Shown here: positions 34,821-60,654 of the stretch, piece after piece
Position numbering within the stretch: the stretch's first letter is position 1
How the letters are laid out: every line of letters starts with the position of its first letter
DNA from: Aphelocoma coerulescens
Taxonomy: Eukaryota; Chordata; Aves; Passeriformes; Corvidae
Direction: 5' to 3'
DNA: 64,000 nt
Assembly (NCBI RefSeq): GCF_041296385.1
Contig: NC_091034.1
Location: forward strand, 1,500,807 to 1,564,806
The notes under the pieces: model-generated
Told to the model about the DNA's origin: nothing
The model's input: only the letters and a program-made list of their open reading frames with translations
Databases searched by the model: none
Position numbers and translations under genes: made by a program

Positions 34821-37800
34821 TTATAGTTTTTTGTGGTTTTCCTCGTCACCAGAGACCGACTGGGACGCGTTTCATGGACAGCTCCCGCCCCCTGTTCCCA
34901 CAGAGGAGCCCCTGGGGTCCGGCACCGCGGGCTGAGCCCCGGCCCGGGCAGGACGGAGGGATGGACACCGGACGGACACTGGCCGGACACCGGAGCAGCA
35001 CACGGAGAGCCGCCAGCAGACCCGGGACGGGGGAGGTGGGGGTCGGTTTTGGCACTAAAAAAAGGAAAATGGAGCAAATCTGCCAAGCTCAGAGGAGAGC
35101 GGGTGGTTCTGGCTCTGGCTGAGGGAGTGTCCGGGGCTCCTCCTGACGTGGATTGGATTCTTGAAGCATTTCATGGTCCGAAATCCACTGGCGGTGTCCC
35201 ATTCCAGAAGCTGCGGGTTCCCAGCACAGCATTCCAGCCCCATCCCCGCTCCAGAGCACGGGAGCTGGGTCATCCTCCGGCCTTTCCCCACCAGGGCTCC
35301 AACATCATCATCAGTCCAGTCTTTGTCGTTAAAATTAGCTAATATACAGAATATAAAGCACAATATTTACACGGGGACGGTAACCAGGGGCGTTCCCACA
35401 CCATCAGTAGTTCGTTGGGGATAAAAGAAACTCTTACGTGACCTAAAGAGGAACCGACAAGAAGTGACACAGCAGGAGGGAAGAGCCATCGATACCCTCC
35501 ACTTGAACACGATAAATAATAAATAATTCTTTTTGGCAGAAGGTAGCTACATTTGCTTTAACCACAGGAAGGTGTTTTAGGGGCTGAATCGTGAGCCTTT
35601 GGGTGAAACCACGTTACACAAGGAGTGTGTTTGTTCAGTGACCGAGGTTTAACCGCCCTCAAACCCTCCCCAGTTAAACAGAAATTTCGGCTTTCAGGGG
35701 TGGCAGTCTGGGCAGCCCCGCTGGGTTTGTGGCACCGTGGTCCTGGGCTGTTCTGCCACAGAAATGACACAGGTCTGAAGCCACCCCAGGGGTTGTTTTA
35801 TGCATTAACATCATAATTTCCCAAAAAAGGGAGCTGGCCAGACCCACAAGCACCCCCTTCCCAAGTGCTTCACTGTTGGAGTGCCTCAAATCAGGAGGGA
35901 TCGGCGATTTCTACACCCAAATACCCACACTTAAACACAATTTGTTGCTCCTTCAAAAGAGAAGCTTTGCAAGGCTCCTGCGAACGCAGAAGGGTCTGAG
36001 GACACAGAACTCGCACAAAAACAGACAAAGGAAAGGGTCAGGTGTTTCCTCACTGCTCTGCCAAGGGCCTGGGCGAGCCCTCAGCCTTCCCTCTGCGGGG
36101 AGAGGGGCTGGGACCCCATTCCCACGAGAATTCGGCAGGCAGTGCTTCCAGCTCACCTCCACCCCCTCATTCCCACCGGGACACCGTGCGTTGCCTCCAT
36201 TGGTAATTTTGTTTCTCGGTTAAAACTCAAAGGGACACAAGTTATGTTCCACTACAAAGCTTAAAATCAAGCGTTGGGGTGGCAACAGCAAAGGCAAAGA
36301 GCTTTAAAACCTGTGTGTTCCCCTGCAGCCGAGTCCTGGACCCGTGCAAAAGGATAAAAACCCAAAAGTCCCGAAACCAAAGGCGGAAAATCCTCACTGG
36401 GGTGCTCCTGCCTCATGGAAGCGCGGGGATGTCTCAATTCAGCCGGGATAAATCACTCCTTAAACATTCAGCTCTAAAATGAAGCACTCGAACGTGAAAC
36501 AGAGACCTCCCAGCAGTGCAGCTCTTCCAACACAAACATCCTTCCCCGTGCTCCCAGAGCCAAGGGAAACACCGGGAAGGAGCTCCGGGAGCACCCACGG
36601 CCGCTGCGGCTTTTCCTCAGCCAAGCCCGGCCCGGGAGCCAGCTCGTGTTTTTGCTGGCAGGAACGATTATGGAAAAGGAAAATTAATATAATCTCTCTT
36701 TAGAAGCAGCTTTAGATGCAGACTCAGGCCTGATTCCCACCTGTTGTTTTGTTTGGTTGAGTTAATCCCAATTTCTACAGGTACAGACAACCATAATTTA
36801 TCTTCCAGGCTGAGGCAGATTTTAACGCCTGTCCTGCTGCGCTCCCAGGACTCGGGAGGTCCCGACCCTTTCCGGGATCAGGGAATGAAATCACAGGGAG
36901 GCAGCAGCAATTCTGCAGAGGCAGAAAAGCTGCTGAGCCTGTTGGCCTCCCCTGGAGGAAGCGACCTGTGAGTGCTCCACAGCCAAACCTGTCCCGATTA
37001 TTTCCACGCTGACTCTTGGAACCGTCAGAGAATTTGGGGGTCTCGTCAGAGCAGAAGAGACTTTACAAGGGAACGATTGCATCTGCAACAGAAATCTGTT
37101 TGCACTTTAAAAACCTCTAATAAAAATAGAATATATACTGTGTTTTTATAAATAGATTACACATTTAGCTTAGATGAGCTTCATGACATTCCCCCCCAAA
37201 CACTTTTTTTTTTTTAAAGAATTTTGCTTTTTTTCATTGTGTGAACTAAGACGACTGTCACTAAGTCTTTGAAAAACATGTTTGTACCACATTATTCTTT
37301 AAAACATTTGTACCACATTATTCTTTGGACGTTTTTGAACAACATGCATCCACAAACTGCCATTTGTTTACTGAAAACATTTTTGTACAAACCCAGTTTA
37401 GGAATTTGATCTATTATTACACTGCTAACGAGCAAAAAAATTTGCTTCCTTGAAATCCCCTTTTAAAAAAATGAGAAAGGATGAGGAGGATTTTCTGATT
37501 GTAAATCTAAAAAAGTGTCAATATGACACCGCATTAAGAATAGAAAACAAAAATAAAGTATTTACAGCTTTACAAAGGAAAAAAGGAAGAGGTCATCAAA
37601 ATCATTTCCAGCATTTTTACATTTAAATTCCTTTTTTTTTTTCGTTGTTTCTCTGGCGAGCTTTGATCTGGTTTCTGGAGTGGTGCCACACACACAGAGC
37701 AGGACCTCGAACCAACGACCTCCCAGGGAAACCCCCAAGGACCAACCCCAGCTGCCCCCAAAAGGTTGGTCCAGCCTAAATGAAAATAAACCCCCGACCC

Positions 37801-40650
37801 CGAGTATGAAAACACCTTTCCTTCCTTAAAAAGGGATTACATGTGGTTATAAGAAAGACACCAACACCCATGGGAATCTACTGTCCTACACATCACCACC
37901 GAGCACGTGAGTTCTACACCCTCTACTACAGCCCCGCATCCCTCACACCCCCTCCCCCACTAGAGGTGCTCCTCCTCACCCCACACCCGAATTCCTGCCT
38001 CGGGAATTCCCTGCCCTCAGCACAACAGCTCCTGTGTTTGGGAACACTCGGCCTTTTTCCTGCTGGGACGCTGATTTTTAAGGAAAACCAACAACCCCGC
38101 AGCGAGGCGGCAGCGCCAGGAGCGTTCCCGGGCGGAGGAGAGCCAGGGGCCGGCTCCAGGAGCTGCTTCACCACACTCAGCAACGCCTGCCCCGGCCACT
38201 GAAGCATCACAGACATCCAGCCTTGGCAGACGCTTCCTCAGCCTCGGGAGAGGCTCCTCGGGAGCAGCTGAAGTTCAAACGGGCTCGAAACCCTTCAAAA
38301 TTACAGATTTCAAACATGCAGTCCCAGCCCCCTCCAAAAAATACCCCAAACACCCCCCCAGCCACCCCCCAGCTTGCAGCCCTCGTGAACATCACATTTA
38401 CCACTTTGGCCACCTAAGAAATAACAGGAATGAGCACTTTGGAATAAGGTTTCTCTTCCAGAGAAAAGTTATCTACATTTATAGGACAGAGCAGGCTTTG
38501 GAAAGCCCCTCGCCCACACCCAGGATCCAAGGAGTTGTCACCTGCTCTGCACTGAGCATTGCCATCAGTAAGGACACCACGGGAATATCCTTGGATGCGC
38601 TGGCTTGGACTGAAGCCATCAGCTGTGGATTGTGCCCTCCCCACTGTGGACCCCGATGGATCAGCCTGGGCCCTCCTTCCCAGCCTGGAAAACGCAGGGA
38701 GCCCACGCGGCCTCGAAGCAGGAGATGGAGCTGACAGCCAGGCAGCAACACGGGAGACTCCAGGGGAAAACATTCCTGTGCCCACAGCTCCACCAGGAAC
38801 CCCCCGAGGTCCTGCCCCTCTCCCTGGCCGTGCCAGACTGAGGAATTTCCACCCAGGAATGAGCCATTTTCCAAGACACCCGTGGCTCTTTACGGAATGG
38901 AGCGACACAGACCGACACCGGCTGCTCGCAGGGATCCCAGACCAACACAGCGGAGCCTTGGAAACACCAGGCAGGAAGCTCACAGGATTGGCCACTTTGC
39001 CTTTCTGGAACACTGAGAGGGTGCTGAGATGGGGATTTTCCCTGTCCAGCCCTAGCACTGCTCCTGCACAGCACCTTCCAAGCTTCCTGGCAGGAAAAAC
39101 AAACACATTTGGTATTTACTCCCAGTCTTGCAACCACTACTTAACTCCACAGCTGGCTTTGGGCAGTATCAACCACGCTCTCAATCTTGGTCTAAAAACA
39201 AACAAAAAATTATTGGCTGAGGTTTATACCCTGTTTTTACCTGGCTGAGGTGCTACAATTCCCATTCTAACCGTGAGGAGCTCGGTGATGCTGGAGTTCC
39301 CTCAGCCACCACCGAGTGATCCGACTTCTGATGCTGCTTCTCCTGGGTAAAAATACAGAAAGATGGGCAAAGCCAAGGTCTTGCCACTTTCTCACAGAGA
39401 AAGCACATGGCTGTTCCTCCCCAGTTCTAGGGCAGCAGCAGTTTGGGATTCAGTTTACTACGCCCTAAAAAGGATTACAGCATTTCCCAGTGTTCAGCTT
39501 TCCCGAAGAACAGTGGCCTGGATCTCTCCCAAAGTCCTGTCTCCAGCCTACATCTACGTCAGTGCATCCTGATGCTTCACCTACCCCACTCTACACATCA
39601 CAGAAGCAGCATAAAATGGAGTTATCTCCCTGTCAGCAAAGGAAATTCTGCAAACACTAAAAAAAAAACCCAACAAAACCCTGAAAAAAGACACAAATCA
39701 ACACGGACCTGAAGGGCTGATTCCCCTCCTAATCCCATCACTGGAAACAAAGGCATTGTGATATGACATTCCACCTCAAAAGCAGCTCTACAGACATCTA
39801 AGTGTGCAAATGTGGGTTTAGCTTTCCTTTTCCCAAGGGATAACTGTAGCCCAGCAGGGACCAAACATTCCACATAAATAAGGCGAGCTTTTTTTTTTGT
39901 TTTTGCATAGTAGTTAATCAGTGATAGTCCCCCCCCAGTGACCCCTCCTGTGCCCACCTGCTTTGCCACCGAGCTGAGTCCTGCTCCTCCAGGTCCTGGA
40001 GTCCAGCAGAAACCTTGTACACATCCCAAAGGCTCCCTCACCCCGAAAGGTGGGATGAAGAAAACCCTTTGAGTACTGGAGAACTGCTTCCCCCTACGAG
40101 CTGTCTCCAAACCCGCTGTGATTTTTAAACGTTTGCAGTTCAATTTGGAGGCAATTCCTTTTTTTTTTTTCTTTTGTGCCAGACATTGGAAATTGCACCA
40201 TAATTGTCTTGGTTCTGCTGCTCTTTTTGCCAGTGTTGCTTTTGCCAATCAGTGCAGCAGCTCAATAAAAACAGCAGCTTACTGAAGTACCCAGAGCCTC
40301 TGCAGCACCATCCTCTGCTGCTACCAGCTTTGGTTGGCTTTTTTTTTTTTTTTTTAAAGAACATATTTTATAAAAACACCTGCTATTAATATTCCACTGG
40401 AGCTCAAAGTGGCTCAGCTTGGGGCAAAGGCACAATTAGAACACCGTGTTTTCCTACAGGACTCCGCATTTATGGTTTGTAGAACAGTAGAAATGTACAG
40501 CACCAATCCTTGGGTGGGAGGGGATGCGTGTAGGAATGAGTCCTCAGAGTCCCTCTGCGAGGGCTCTCGAGTCTTTCACCTTTCCCCCAGCAATTGGTTT
40601 GGAATCTTTGCTCTCCATCTTCCCCTTCACCGCAGTGCTCCCGCTTTCTA
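34821..40650 (-). other. IFFO2: Probable IFFO2 3' untranslated region
   Basis: 5.8 kb without minisatellites or CR1 copies, unlike the surrounding DNA, and AT-rich at 36.7-37.7 kb. On the minus strand it has two Pumilio-type UGUAAAUA elements (35,371-35,364 and 37,566-37,559) and paired AUUUA motifs near 35,512-35,526. A 24-bp duplication (TTGTACCACATTATTCTTT) lies at 37,280-37,330. Assignment as continuous UTR is inference from the absence of a nearer AATAAA. Confidence 0.6.
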
Positions 40651-53311
<12,661 letters not shown>

Positions 53312-53520
53312 CTGCAAGGCAAGATGTGCAAAGTGGTAATTATAGAGAAAAGCGGTTTTTGCCCCTCAAAATCACAAGTGTTCTGATAGCTGTGGGAGGA
53401 TGACAGTTACTGGAAATGCAGAGCAGATGGTCTCCCTCAAAGCAGGAACACCGAGTCTGAAAGGGAAGAAAAGCTGTCTCCACTCTTAGCGGGATCAGCT
53501 TTCCTCCTGCTCTCACACAT

Positions 53521-53745
53521 GACAGAACCACGGGATCCCAGAGGTTTGGGCTGCAAAGGAATTCAGAGCTGATCCCACTGCAGCCCCTGCCATGGCCAGG
53601 GACACCTTCCACTATCCCAGGTTGTTCCAGCCTGGCCTTGGACACTTCCAGGGATCCAGGGGCAGCCTCAGCTCCTCTGGGCACCCTCACAGGGAAGAAT
53701 TCCTCCCTCACTTCTAACCTAAATTTCCCCTCTTTCAGTTCGTTT
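53521..53745 (-). mobile_element. CR1 retroposon 3' fragment
   Basis: ACAGAACCACGGGATCCCAG, GGCCAGGGACACCTTCCACT, GCCTTGGACACTTCCAGGGA and GGGAAGAATTCCTCCCTCAC. Reverse complement of CR1; minus-strand copy, rather diverged. Confidence 0.8.
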
Positions 53746-54049
53746 GATATTTGGCTGCAAATACGGTGGGAAGTTTTCAGTTTGAAAAGAATCGAGTGTA
53801 GGGAAGTCACATCAATCAAAAATCTCACCATTTCCCAGCTCACTCCAAGCAATCCATGTTTCTGTGCCCTCTGTATCCAATTCCTCAATAAGCTCCATGC
53901 CCCAGTCACTTCCCAGCACTCCAACTGCCAGGGGAGCACTGGGACGAGTCCCTGAGTGCTGGGTACACACACTCAGTGCTGAGGGTGGCAGCGAAGGAGA
54001 CAGAGCTATGAACTGTTTAATTAAACCTCACACCGTGCTCGAGGTCATT

Positions 54050-54166
54050 AGTGGGGCTCAGAGCAGCCTGGTCTGGGGAAGGTGTCCCTGCCCGTGGCAC
54101 AGGGTTGGAATGAGATGATTTTATGGTCGCTCCCAACCCAAATAATTCTGGGATTCTACAATTATT
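54050..54166 (+). mobile_element. Short diverged CR1 fragment
   Basis: CAGAGCAGCCTGGTCTGGGG, AAGGTGTCCCTGCCCGTGGC and CTCCCAACCCAAATAATTCTGGGATTCTAC; plus orientation. Followed by a poly(A) run at 54,179-54,196. Confidence 0.75.
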
Positions 54167-56384
54167 GGATTAAGTGTTAAAAAAAAAAAAAAAAAATCCA
54201 GTTTTTTAAGCAGTGAAACCCTTTTCAGCAAACCCAGAATTTGACACTATTAACTGGAAAGATTCTGGAAAAGTGATGATACACATGGATGTGGTTTGAG
54301 TTTAGGGGGAGAGGGAACACCAAGTGTGTGCCCCTCTTTGAACAGGCACCAATGCCAGCCCAGAGTTGCCTGGTCTATTGGGACAACAGGAATTACACTC
54401 CTGGAAAAGAAACTTTGGATACAACAGATCAAAAAGAACCCTGTGAACAGCCTCCCTGAGTGCCATCACAACCATTTCTGTTGCTACTTCAACACTTCTT
54501 AGAGTTCAGCTGCAGCTGTGAGGCCAGAAATCCACGGAATCAAAGAAAATGCAGCGGTTAAATCCACCAAAATGCACGGATTCATCCCGTTTTCCAACAC
54601 ACAGAGCACGCTGGTGGTGGCTGGAGTGCAGGACGCTCCCGTGGAGGCCGATTTGCTGCACTCACCAGCACGGTGCCCTCGGACACAGCTCTGCCTTCAG
54701 AGGGCAGGGTTAATCCCAGCTGGCACGGCAGCCAGAGGGAATGTCTGGGCAGGGAGGGACACGGTGCTGCTGCACTTGGCTCTTCCCAGGAGCCAGAGGC
54801 AGCTGGGCAGGCTGCAGCTCCGAGGACATTCCCGCTCCATCCTCTCTTCCCTGCTGCTGTGGGGTGGGAATATCCAGCACAGCAGCGTGTGAGAGTTGGA
54901 TTTGTGCAGGAGGACTTGCTGTGCATCTTTTCACCAGCATCCAGTCACTGCCAAGCAGGGGGAAGTATTTAGGCTGGAATTCGCATTTGTCACCAAACGT
55001 TTCAGCTCGGATTTCCATGCCCTGGGTGGGTTTTGGACTAATTACATGTGCACTGCTATAAAAATAGCAAGTTTGCCTTTCACATTCTAATATCAGAGGC
55101 AAGAAGGTGAAATTAATTAAAGCAGGCAATTATATTGGCAATCTGTGAGCTGCTTCTCCTGTTACAGGACAATCATCCCTCCTGCTCCTGCCGCCAGTTG
55201 TGGATGGGAGTTGAGCAGACACTGCAAAAATTGATCTGCTGCTTTCTCAAGGTTTTAACTCTTGGAAGGAGGGATCCTGGCTGCATCCAGCCCTCCTGCT
55301 GAATTATTGCATCCTCCCCGTGCTCCATGCCTTCTGCAGAGGGAGGGATGCATTTCTGGCAAACGTCACCTGCGTGTTTTTCCTGACTCTGCCAAAAGCC
55401 AGGGAAAAGGATCAGCGTTCCTCGCCAGCAGGTCAGCCACCCCAAATTCCACATCCCCAGGTCTGCTCAGCCCAGCCTTCCTCATCCTGCAGAGATTCCA
55501 GGAGCTCCATTGCTTTGCTTTGTGCCTTTTGCAGAGCAGCAATTTCCAGCCCTAATTCCCTCCTGGCAAACCCAAACCAGGGTCTTCACACACCCTCCCT
55601 CAATCCCTGTGTTTCTCTTAATTACAGCAGCAATAAAACCATCAGGTGATCTTTAAGCAAAAAGTTCCTGCCTGACCGAAGGGAATTTTCACAGGTCTGG
55701 CAAGAAAGGTCCTGCTAACCATCGACATCAAATCCTTAACCCCAGAGCACGTTTCTCCCACCCACCACCGAGCTGATTAACCTCATTTACCAGCTCAAAA
55801 TGCCAATCTTACTCTCCCCTCGCACTTAAACCCTGGGAGAATATTTGCAGTGAGGAGAGGAAGGAGCCCGGCAGGAAGGTAGGGGATGACAATGGAGCAG
55901 AGGATTAATTCTCCATTTCAACTTCCAGGGAGCTGAGACAATGGGAAGATTGCTCATTCCTGTGATCATCCTGTGTTTGCTGCAACACACCCGACTTTAA
56001 AGGGACCTTGGCAGCCGTGCTGCTGCACATTCCCAAAATCCAGGAGGCAGGGCACTGAGAGGATGCTAATTATGGCTCTGCTGCCTTTATTATTCAACAC
56101 ACTCAATTATTCTCCCAGTCATTCATATTAATCAATATTTTTCTCCTCGGTTACCATCTAAAGTCAGAAGAGTCTCCCACAAGTGGCAATCCCAGCAGGC
56201 TGTGGATGCCCCTCTGCTCCTTGGCACACAGAGCCGTGGGGTGCAGCCCAAAACATCCATGGAAGGGCCCAGCAGCTCCGGGCACTCCCTTCATCCTGAG
56301 GGAGAGGGAAGCACCTCCTGAAGAAGCAGCTCTGCCCAGCCAGGGAACTCCACAGCAGGAAAGCCACGGGAGGGGAGCAGGAGC

Positions 56385-56450
56385 TGCGCTCCCTGATCCC
56401 TGTGGGTCCCTTCCAGCCCAGGGTGTTCCACGATTCTACAGTTCTGCAAT
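56385..56450 (+). mobile_element. Short CR1-like fragment
   Basis: GATCCCTGTGGGTCCCTTCC, AGCCCAGGGTGTTCCACGAT and TCTACAGTTCTGCAAT, corresponding to a CR1 terminal segment; plus orientation. Confidence 0.5.
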
Positions 56451-58094
56451 ACCCAAATGGGAAATGGCTGGAAAACCAGCAGCCTTCCCATGCTTGCAGC
56501 AGGATATGAACTCTCCAGCTGCTCCCAAACACACTTTATTTCTTGGCTCGCATGCAGCTATTGCAATGATTTCCAGCTGCATCCAAAAATCCTTCTTCTG
56601 ACTCAGAAGCGTTGCTGTCCAAAGCTCCCAGACTTTGGGGCTTTTTATTGCATTTTCAGTTATTCCTTCTAAAAAAAGGTCAGCAACATGAATTTCAACC
56701 CGAGCCAGGCTTTTTTTTTTTTTTTTCCCCCCTTCTTTCCCACCTTCCAAGGACGTGTCAGTTCCATCCACCCGCAAATAAAGGGCAAGTCTGACTTTTT
56801 GGAAGCCCTTTTTTTACCAGATGTGACACATCACATTCCAGGGGCATTCCGTCATTCCTTCAGCCCTGCCTCACGTCTGAGAGGAGAACAAAGGACGCCC
56901 GGCTCTCTGGGAAGGATATTGGGCAAACAAAACACTGGAGCAGTCAGGATTAGCATCGCTTAAAGCGGTGTTCTTGTAAAGCTGAGTCACACCGAGAACT
57001 CGAGTTCCCTCGGAAATTGGAAGAGCAGCCACCAGCTCCCAAAAAAGAGATGGAGACACCTCAGGATAACAGCCCTTAAAAGCTTCTCTAGGTTTTCCAG
57101 CCTTAATGTTCAGTGAATTACACCAAGCTCTGTGCTGACACAAGCCCCAAACCTCTTTGCCCCTGCCTTAAAACCAGTGTCAAGGAGCGGGATCCTCTTT
57201 CCTTTCTCCTGTCCCAGTATCAAGTCCAGCTCGGGAATATGGACCAGGGAAGGGCAGCAGATTCACAAAACCCCCTTTGGAACAGAAAGTCAGCTTTAGA
57301 CAAGTTTGCCTTGCCCAAAGCTGTTCAATAACTGCCTTTTAGGGGGTTTTTAGATGTCTGGTTTGATTTAACCAACGAACAACGAGCTCACAGAAGACAC
57401 CAGGTACAAACATGCTGGGTTAAGAATGTTTTTGCTCAAGGCAGGAAGGCACAAACAGAGCAGCTGATCATTAATGATGCCTGATGGTATCAACTGGATT
57501 ATTCTTTCATTAAAAATATCCCTCCCTCAAGCAATGAAACATTCATCAAGTCATACTTAATGACAAAATATTTATTCCAAAAGCAAAATTCCTTAGGAAG
57601 ACTCTTTTATGGAGGGTTGTGGAGGGAAGAAAACTTCCAAACAGAACAAGAGAAGCTTTGCCCGTGCTCTGAGCACCTCCCCTGCCACTCTGAGGTGCCA
57701 GCTGAGGCTTTCACTCATTTATTGCAGCATCTTCCCATCAGTTTTCAGGGAGCAGAGCAGCAGCAGGATGGGAAGGTTGAAGTCCACAATGGGAAATGGA
57801 AGCGTTAGTTTGGGCAGTAACCATGAAACGCTCGTGGAGACGTGAGCTGGCAAATCCCGAACACACAAACACCCTGAACCTCCAGCACCCAGGGAGCAGA
57901 GCCAGCGGCGTTCCCTGCCCACCGCGCCAGGGCTGGCACCAGCTGCTCCCAGCCCTGCTCTCCTGTGGGATAGGAACCACAGCTGCCAGGGGCTGCAGCC
58001 CAGCCCCGAGGCCGGGTACCAACACATCAGGGCACCCCGAGGCCTCCCAGGGCCGGCTTTGTGCTCCCCACGGAGCTGGGCGGCTCCAACGCCT

Positions 58095-59312
58095 GTGGGG
58101 CACTCACAGGAACCCTGAGCATGAGATGTGCCCACACTGGCACCATGGCACTCACAGGAACCCCGAGCACGGGGCTGTGCCCACGCTGGCACCATGGCAC
58201 TCACAGGAGCCCCGAGCACGAGATGTGCCCATGCTGGCACCATGGCACTCACAGGAGCCCTGAGCATGAGATGTGCCCACGCTGGCACCATGGCACTCAC
58301 AGGAACCCCGAGCATGAGGCTGTGCCCACACTGGCACCATGGCACTCACAGGAGCCCTGAGCACAGGGCCGTGCCCACACTGGCACCGTGGCACTCACAG
58401 GAGCCCTGAGCATGAGATGTGCCCACGCTGGCACCATGGCACTCACAGGAGCCCCGAGCATGGGGCTGTGCCCACGCTGGCACCATGGCACTCAGAGGAG
58501 CCCTGAGCATGAGGATGTGCCCACACTGGCACCATGGCACTCACAGGAGCCCTGAGCACGGGGCTGTGCCCATGCTGGCACCATGGCACTCACAGGAGCC
58601 CTGAGCACGAGGATGTGCCCACGCTGGCACCGTGGCACTCACAGGAGCCCTGAGCACAGGGCTGTGCTCACACTGGCACCGTGGCACTCACAGGAGCCCT
58701 GAGCACAGGGCCATGCTCACACTGGTACCATGGCACTCACAGGAGCCCTGAGCATGAGGATGTGCCCACGCTGGCACCATGGCACTCACAGGAGCCCTGA
58801 GCACGGGGCTGTGCCCATGCTGGCACCATGGCACTCACAGGAGCCCTGAGCACGAGGATGTGCCCACGCTGGCACCGTGGCACTCACAGGAGCCCTGAGC
58901 ACAGGGCTGTGCTCACACTGGCACCGTGGCACTCACAGGAGCCCTGAGCACGGGGCTGTGCCCATGCTGGCACCATGGCACTCACAGGAGCCCTGAGCAC
59001 AGGGCCATGCTCACACTGGTACCATGGCACTCACAGGAGCCCTGAGCATGAGGATGTGCCCACGCTGGCACCATGGCACTCACAGGAGCCCTGAGCATGG
59101 GGCTGTGCTCACACTGGTACCATGGCACTCACAGGTGCCCTGGCCATGAGGATGTGCCCATGCTGGCACCATGGCACTCACAGGAGCCCTGAGCACGAGA
59201 TGTGCCCACGCTGGCACCATGGCACTCACAGGAGCCCTGAGCACGAGGATGTACCCACACTGGTACCATGGCACTCACAGGAGCCCTGAGCACAGGGCCG
59301 CGCCCACCCTGG
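58095..59312. repeat. Minisatellite in IFFO2 intron 1, 49-bp unit
   Basis: About 25 tandem copies of GGCACTCACAGGAGCCCTGA, GCACGGGGCTGTGCCCATGC and TGGCACCAT. Point variants are shared by non-adjacent copies (for example ACTGGTACC and AGGATGTGCCC). The segment at about 58,510-58,760 closely resembles 58,750-59,060, suggesting block duplication. Short Met-initiated frames recur because CCATGG is in each unit. Confidence 0.95.
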
Positions 59313-59875
59313 CACTGCTGGTGGCCCCACGCTGCGCCGGGTGTGCCACTCGCGGCGCTCACGCGCTGGGGAGTCACTCAGCCCTGGCCCGGGGCTGCAG
59401 AACGTGCCCACTAATCCCCTCTGAACACCCACAGAGCACCCAGCTGCAGCACAGGGTGCAGCTCTGCACGCTGATTTCCCTGCCCTGCACTCCAGGGCCC
59501 CTCAGATGTGCCAACCTGGCTGCCCACACAAAAGGATCCACGCTTTAATCCTGCCCTCGGCCACGGCAGAGTCTGGGCAGGGTTGTTGCTGTTTGGGCAG
59601 GGTTGTTGCTGTTTGGGATGGGAAAGGATCGTGTTCCAGATCTTCTGAACAGATTCAGGGAAGCTCTCGTGGCACCCAACTTCTGCTGCAGCGCCAGGGT
59701 CCATTTAACCATTTTGTCAGCTGTGGGAAAAGCCCCAGCTGCCCCCACCCCAAACCACTCCTGAGGCTGGGAGTTTGGGATTGGAACCACAAACAGCTCC
59801 ATTGGCTCAAAAGATCTGAACCAGGCAAGCTGGATTTCATTTCAAAAAAAGAACTCTATGAAACCTTCTTTACTT

Positions 59876-60030
59876 TCATGGAATCCCACAGTGGTTTGGG
59901 CTGGAAAGATCTTAAAGCTCATCCCATTCCACCCCCTGCCATGGGCAGGGACACCTCCCACTGTCCCAGGCTGCTCCAAGCCCCATCCAGCCTGGCCTTG
60001 GGCACTTCCAGGCATGGGGCAACCCCAACC
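59876..60030 (-). mobile_element. CR1 retroposon 3' fragment
   Basis: TCATGGAATCCCACAGTGGT, CTGCCATGGGCAGGGACACC and CTCCAAGCCCCATCCAGCC; reverse complement of CR1. It is followed by an A/C-rich low-complexity tract at 60,033-60,100. Confidence 0.83.
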
Positions 60031-60500
60031 TCCCAGGTTTTGTTAAACAAAACAAAAGAGACAAACAAAAACATAAAAACAAAAACCAAAACAAACGAAC
60101 AATTCACCATTCTCTCCGATTTTGGAATCCTTGCCTAAGAGATCATTTTCCTTCCAATCTTGGTTTTGCACTAAATTAGACATAAAGCTGCATCAACCAA
60201 GTAGATTCTTCACAATTGCTACCTGTCTAAATGAGCATTTTTAAGATGCTGTAAAATACAGGGATTCTTCCTGATTATCCCAAGCGTTGATCATGTTGAT
60301 CCAACATGCCCGGCCTCACTGAAGCAAATTAAATGTTAGTTGATGGGCCCTGTGGAAAGCATATTAATTTAATGGGAAGGGCTGATTCCATTAAAGCCTG
60401 GCTGGAACAGAGGATGCAGCACTTGAGTGAAGTTGTGTTTCTGCCTGTTGCAACACCCTCTCCACAGAAGCTCTTTGCCAGGATCACGCCAGCATCAAAA

Positions 60501-60654
60501 TTCCCAAACATCAGAGGCATGGGGGAGTTTATCCCTGAGCCTCCACTGTGAGACACCAAATCTCTGCAGAGCAGAACTTCCCAAACATCAGAGGCACAGG
60601 GGAGTTTATCCCTGAGCCTCTACTGTGAGACATCAAACCTCTGCAGAGCAGAAC
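60501..60654. repeat. 77-bp tandem duplication (two copies)
   Basis: 60,501-60,577 and 60,578-60,654 share TTCCCAAACATCAGAGGCA, GGGGAGTTTATCCCTGAGCC and CTCTGCAGAGCAGAAC, with about eight differences. It is a recent-looking tandem duplication in IFFO2 intron 1. Confidence 0.9.

Noticed and set aside
57796..58604. Histidine/threonine-rich repeated peptide frames
   Set aside because: The 49-bp minisatellite of IFFO2 intron 1; the frame changes every unit.
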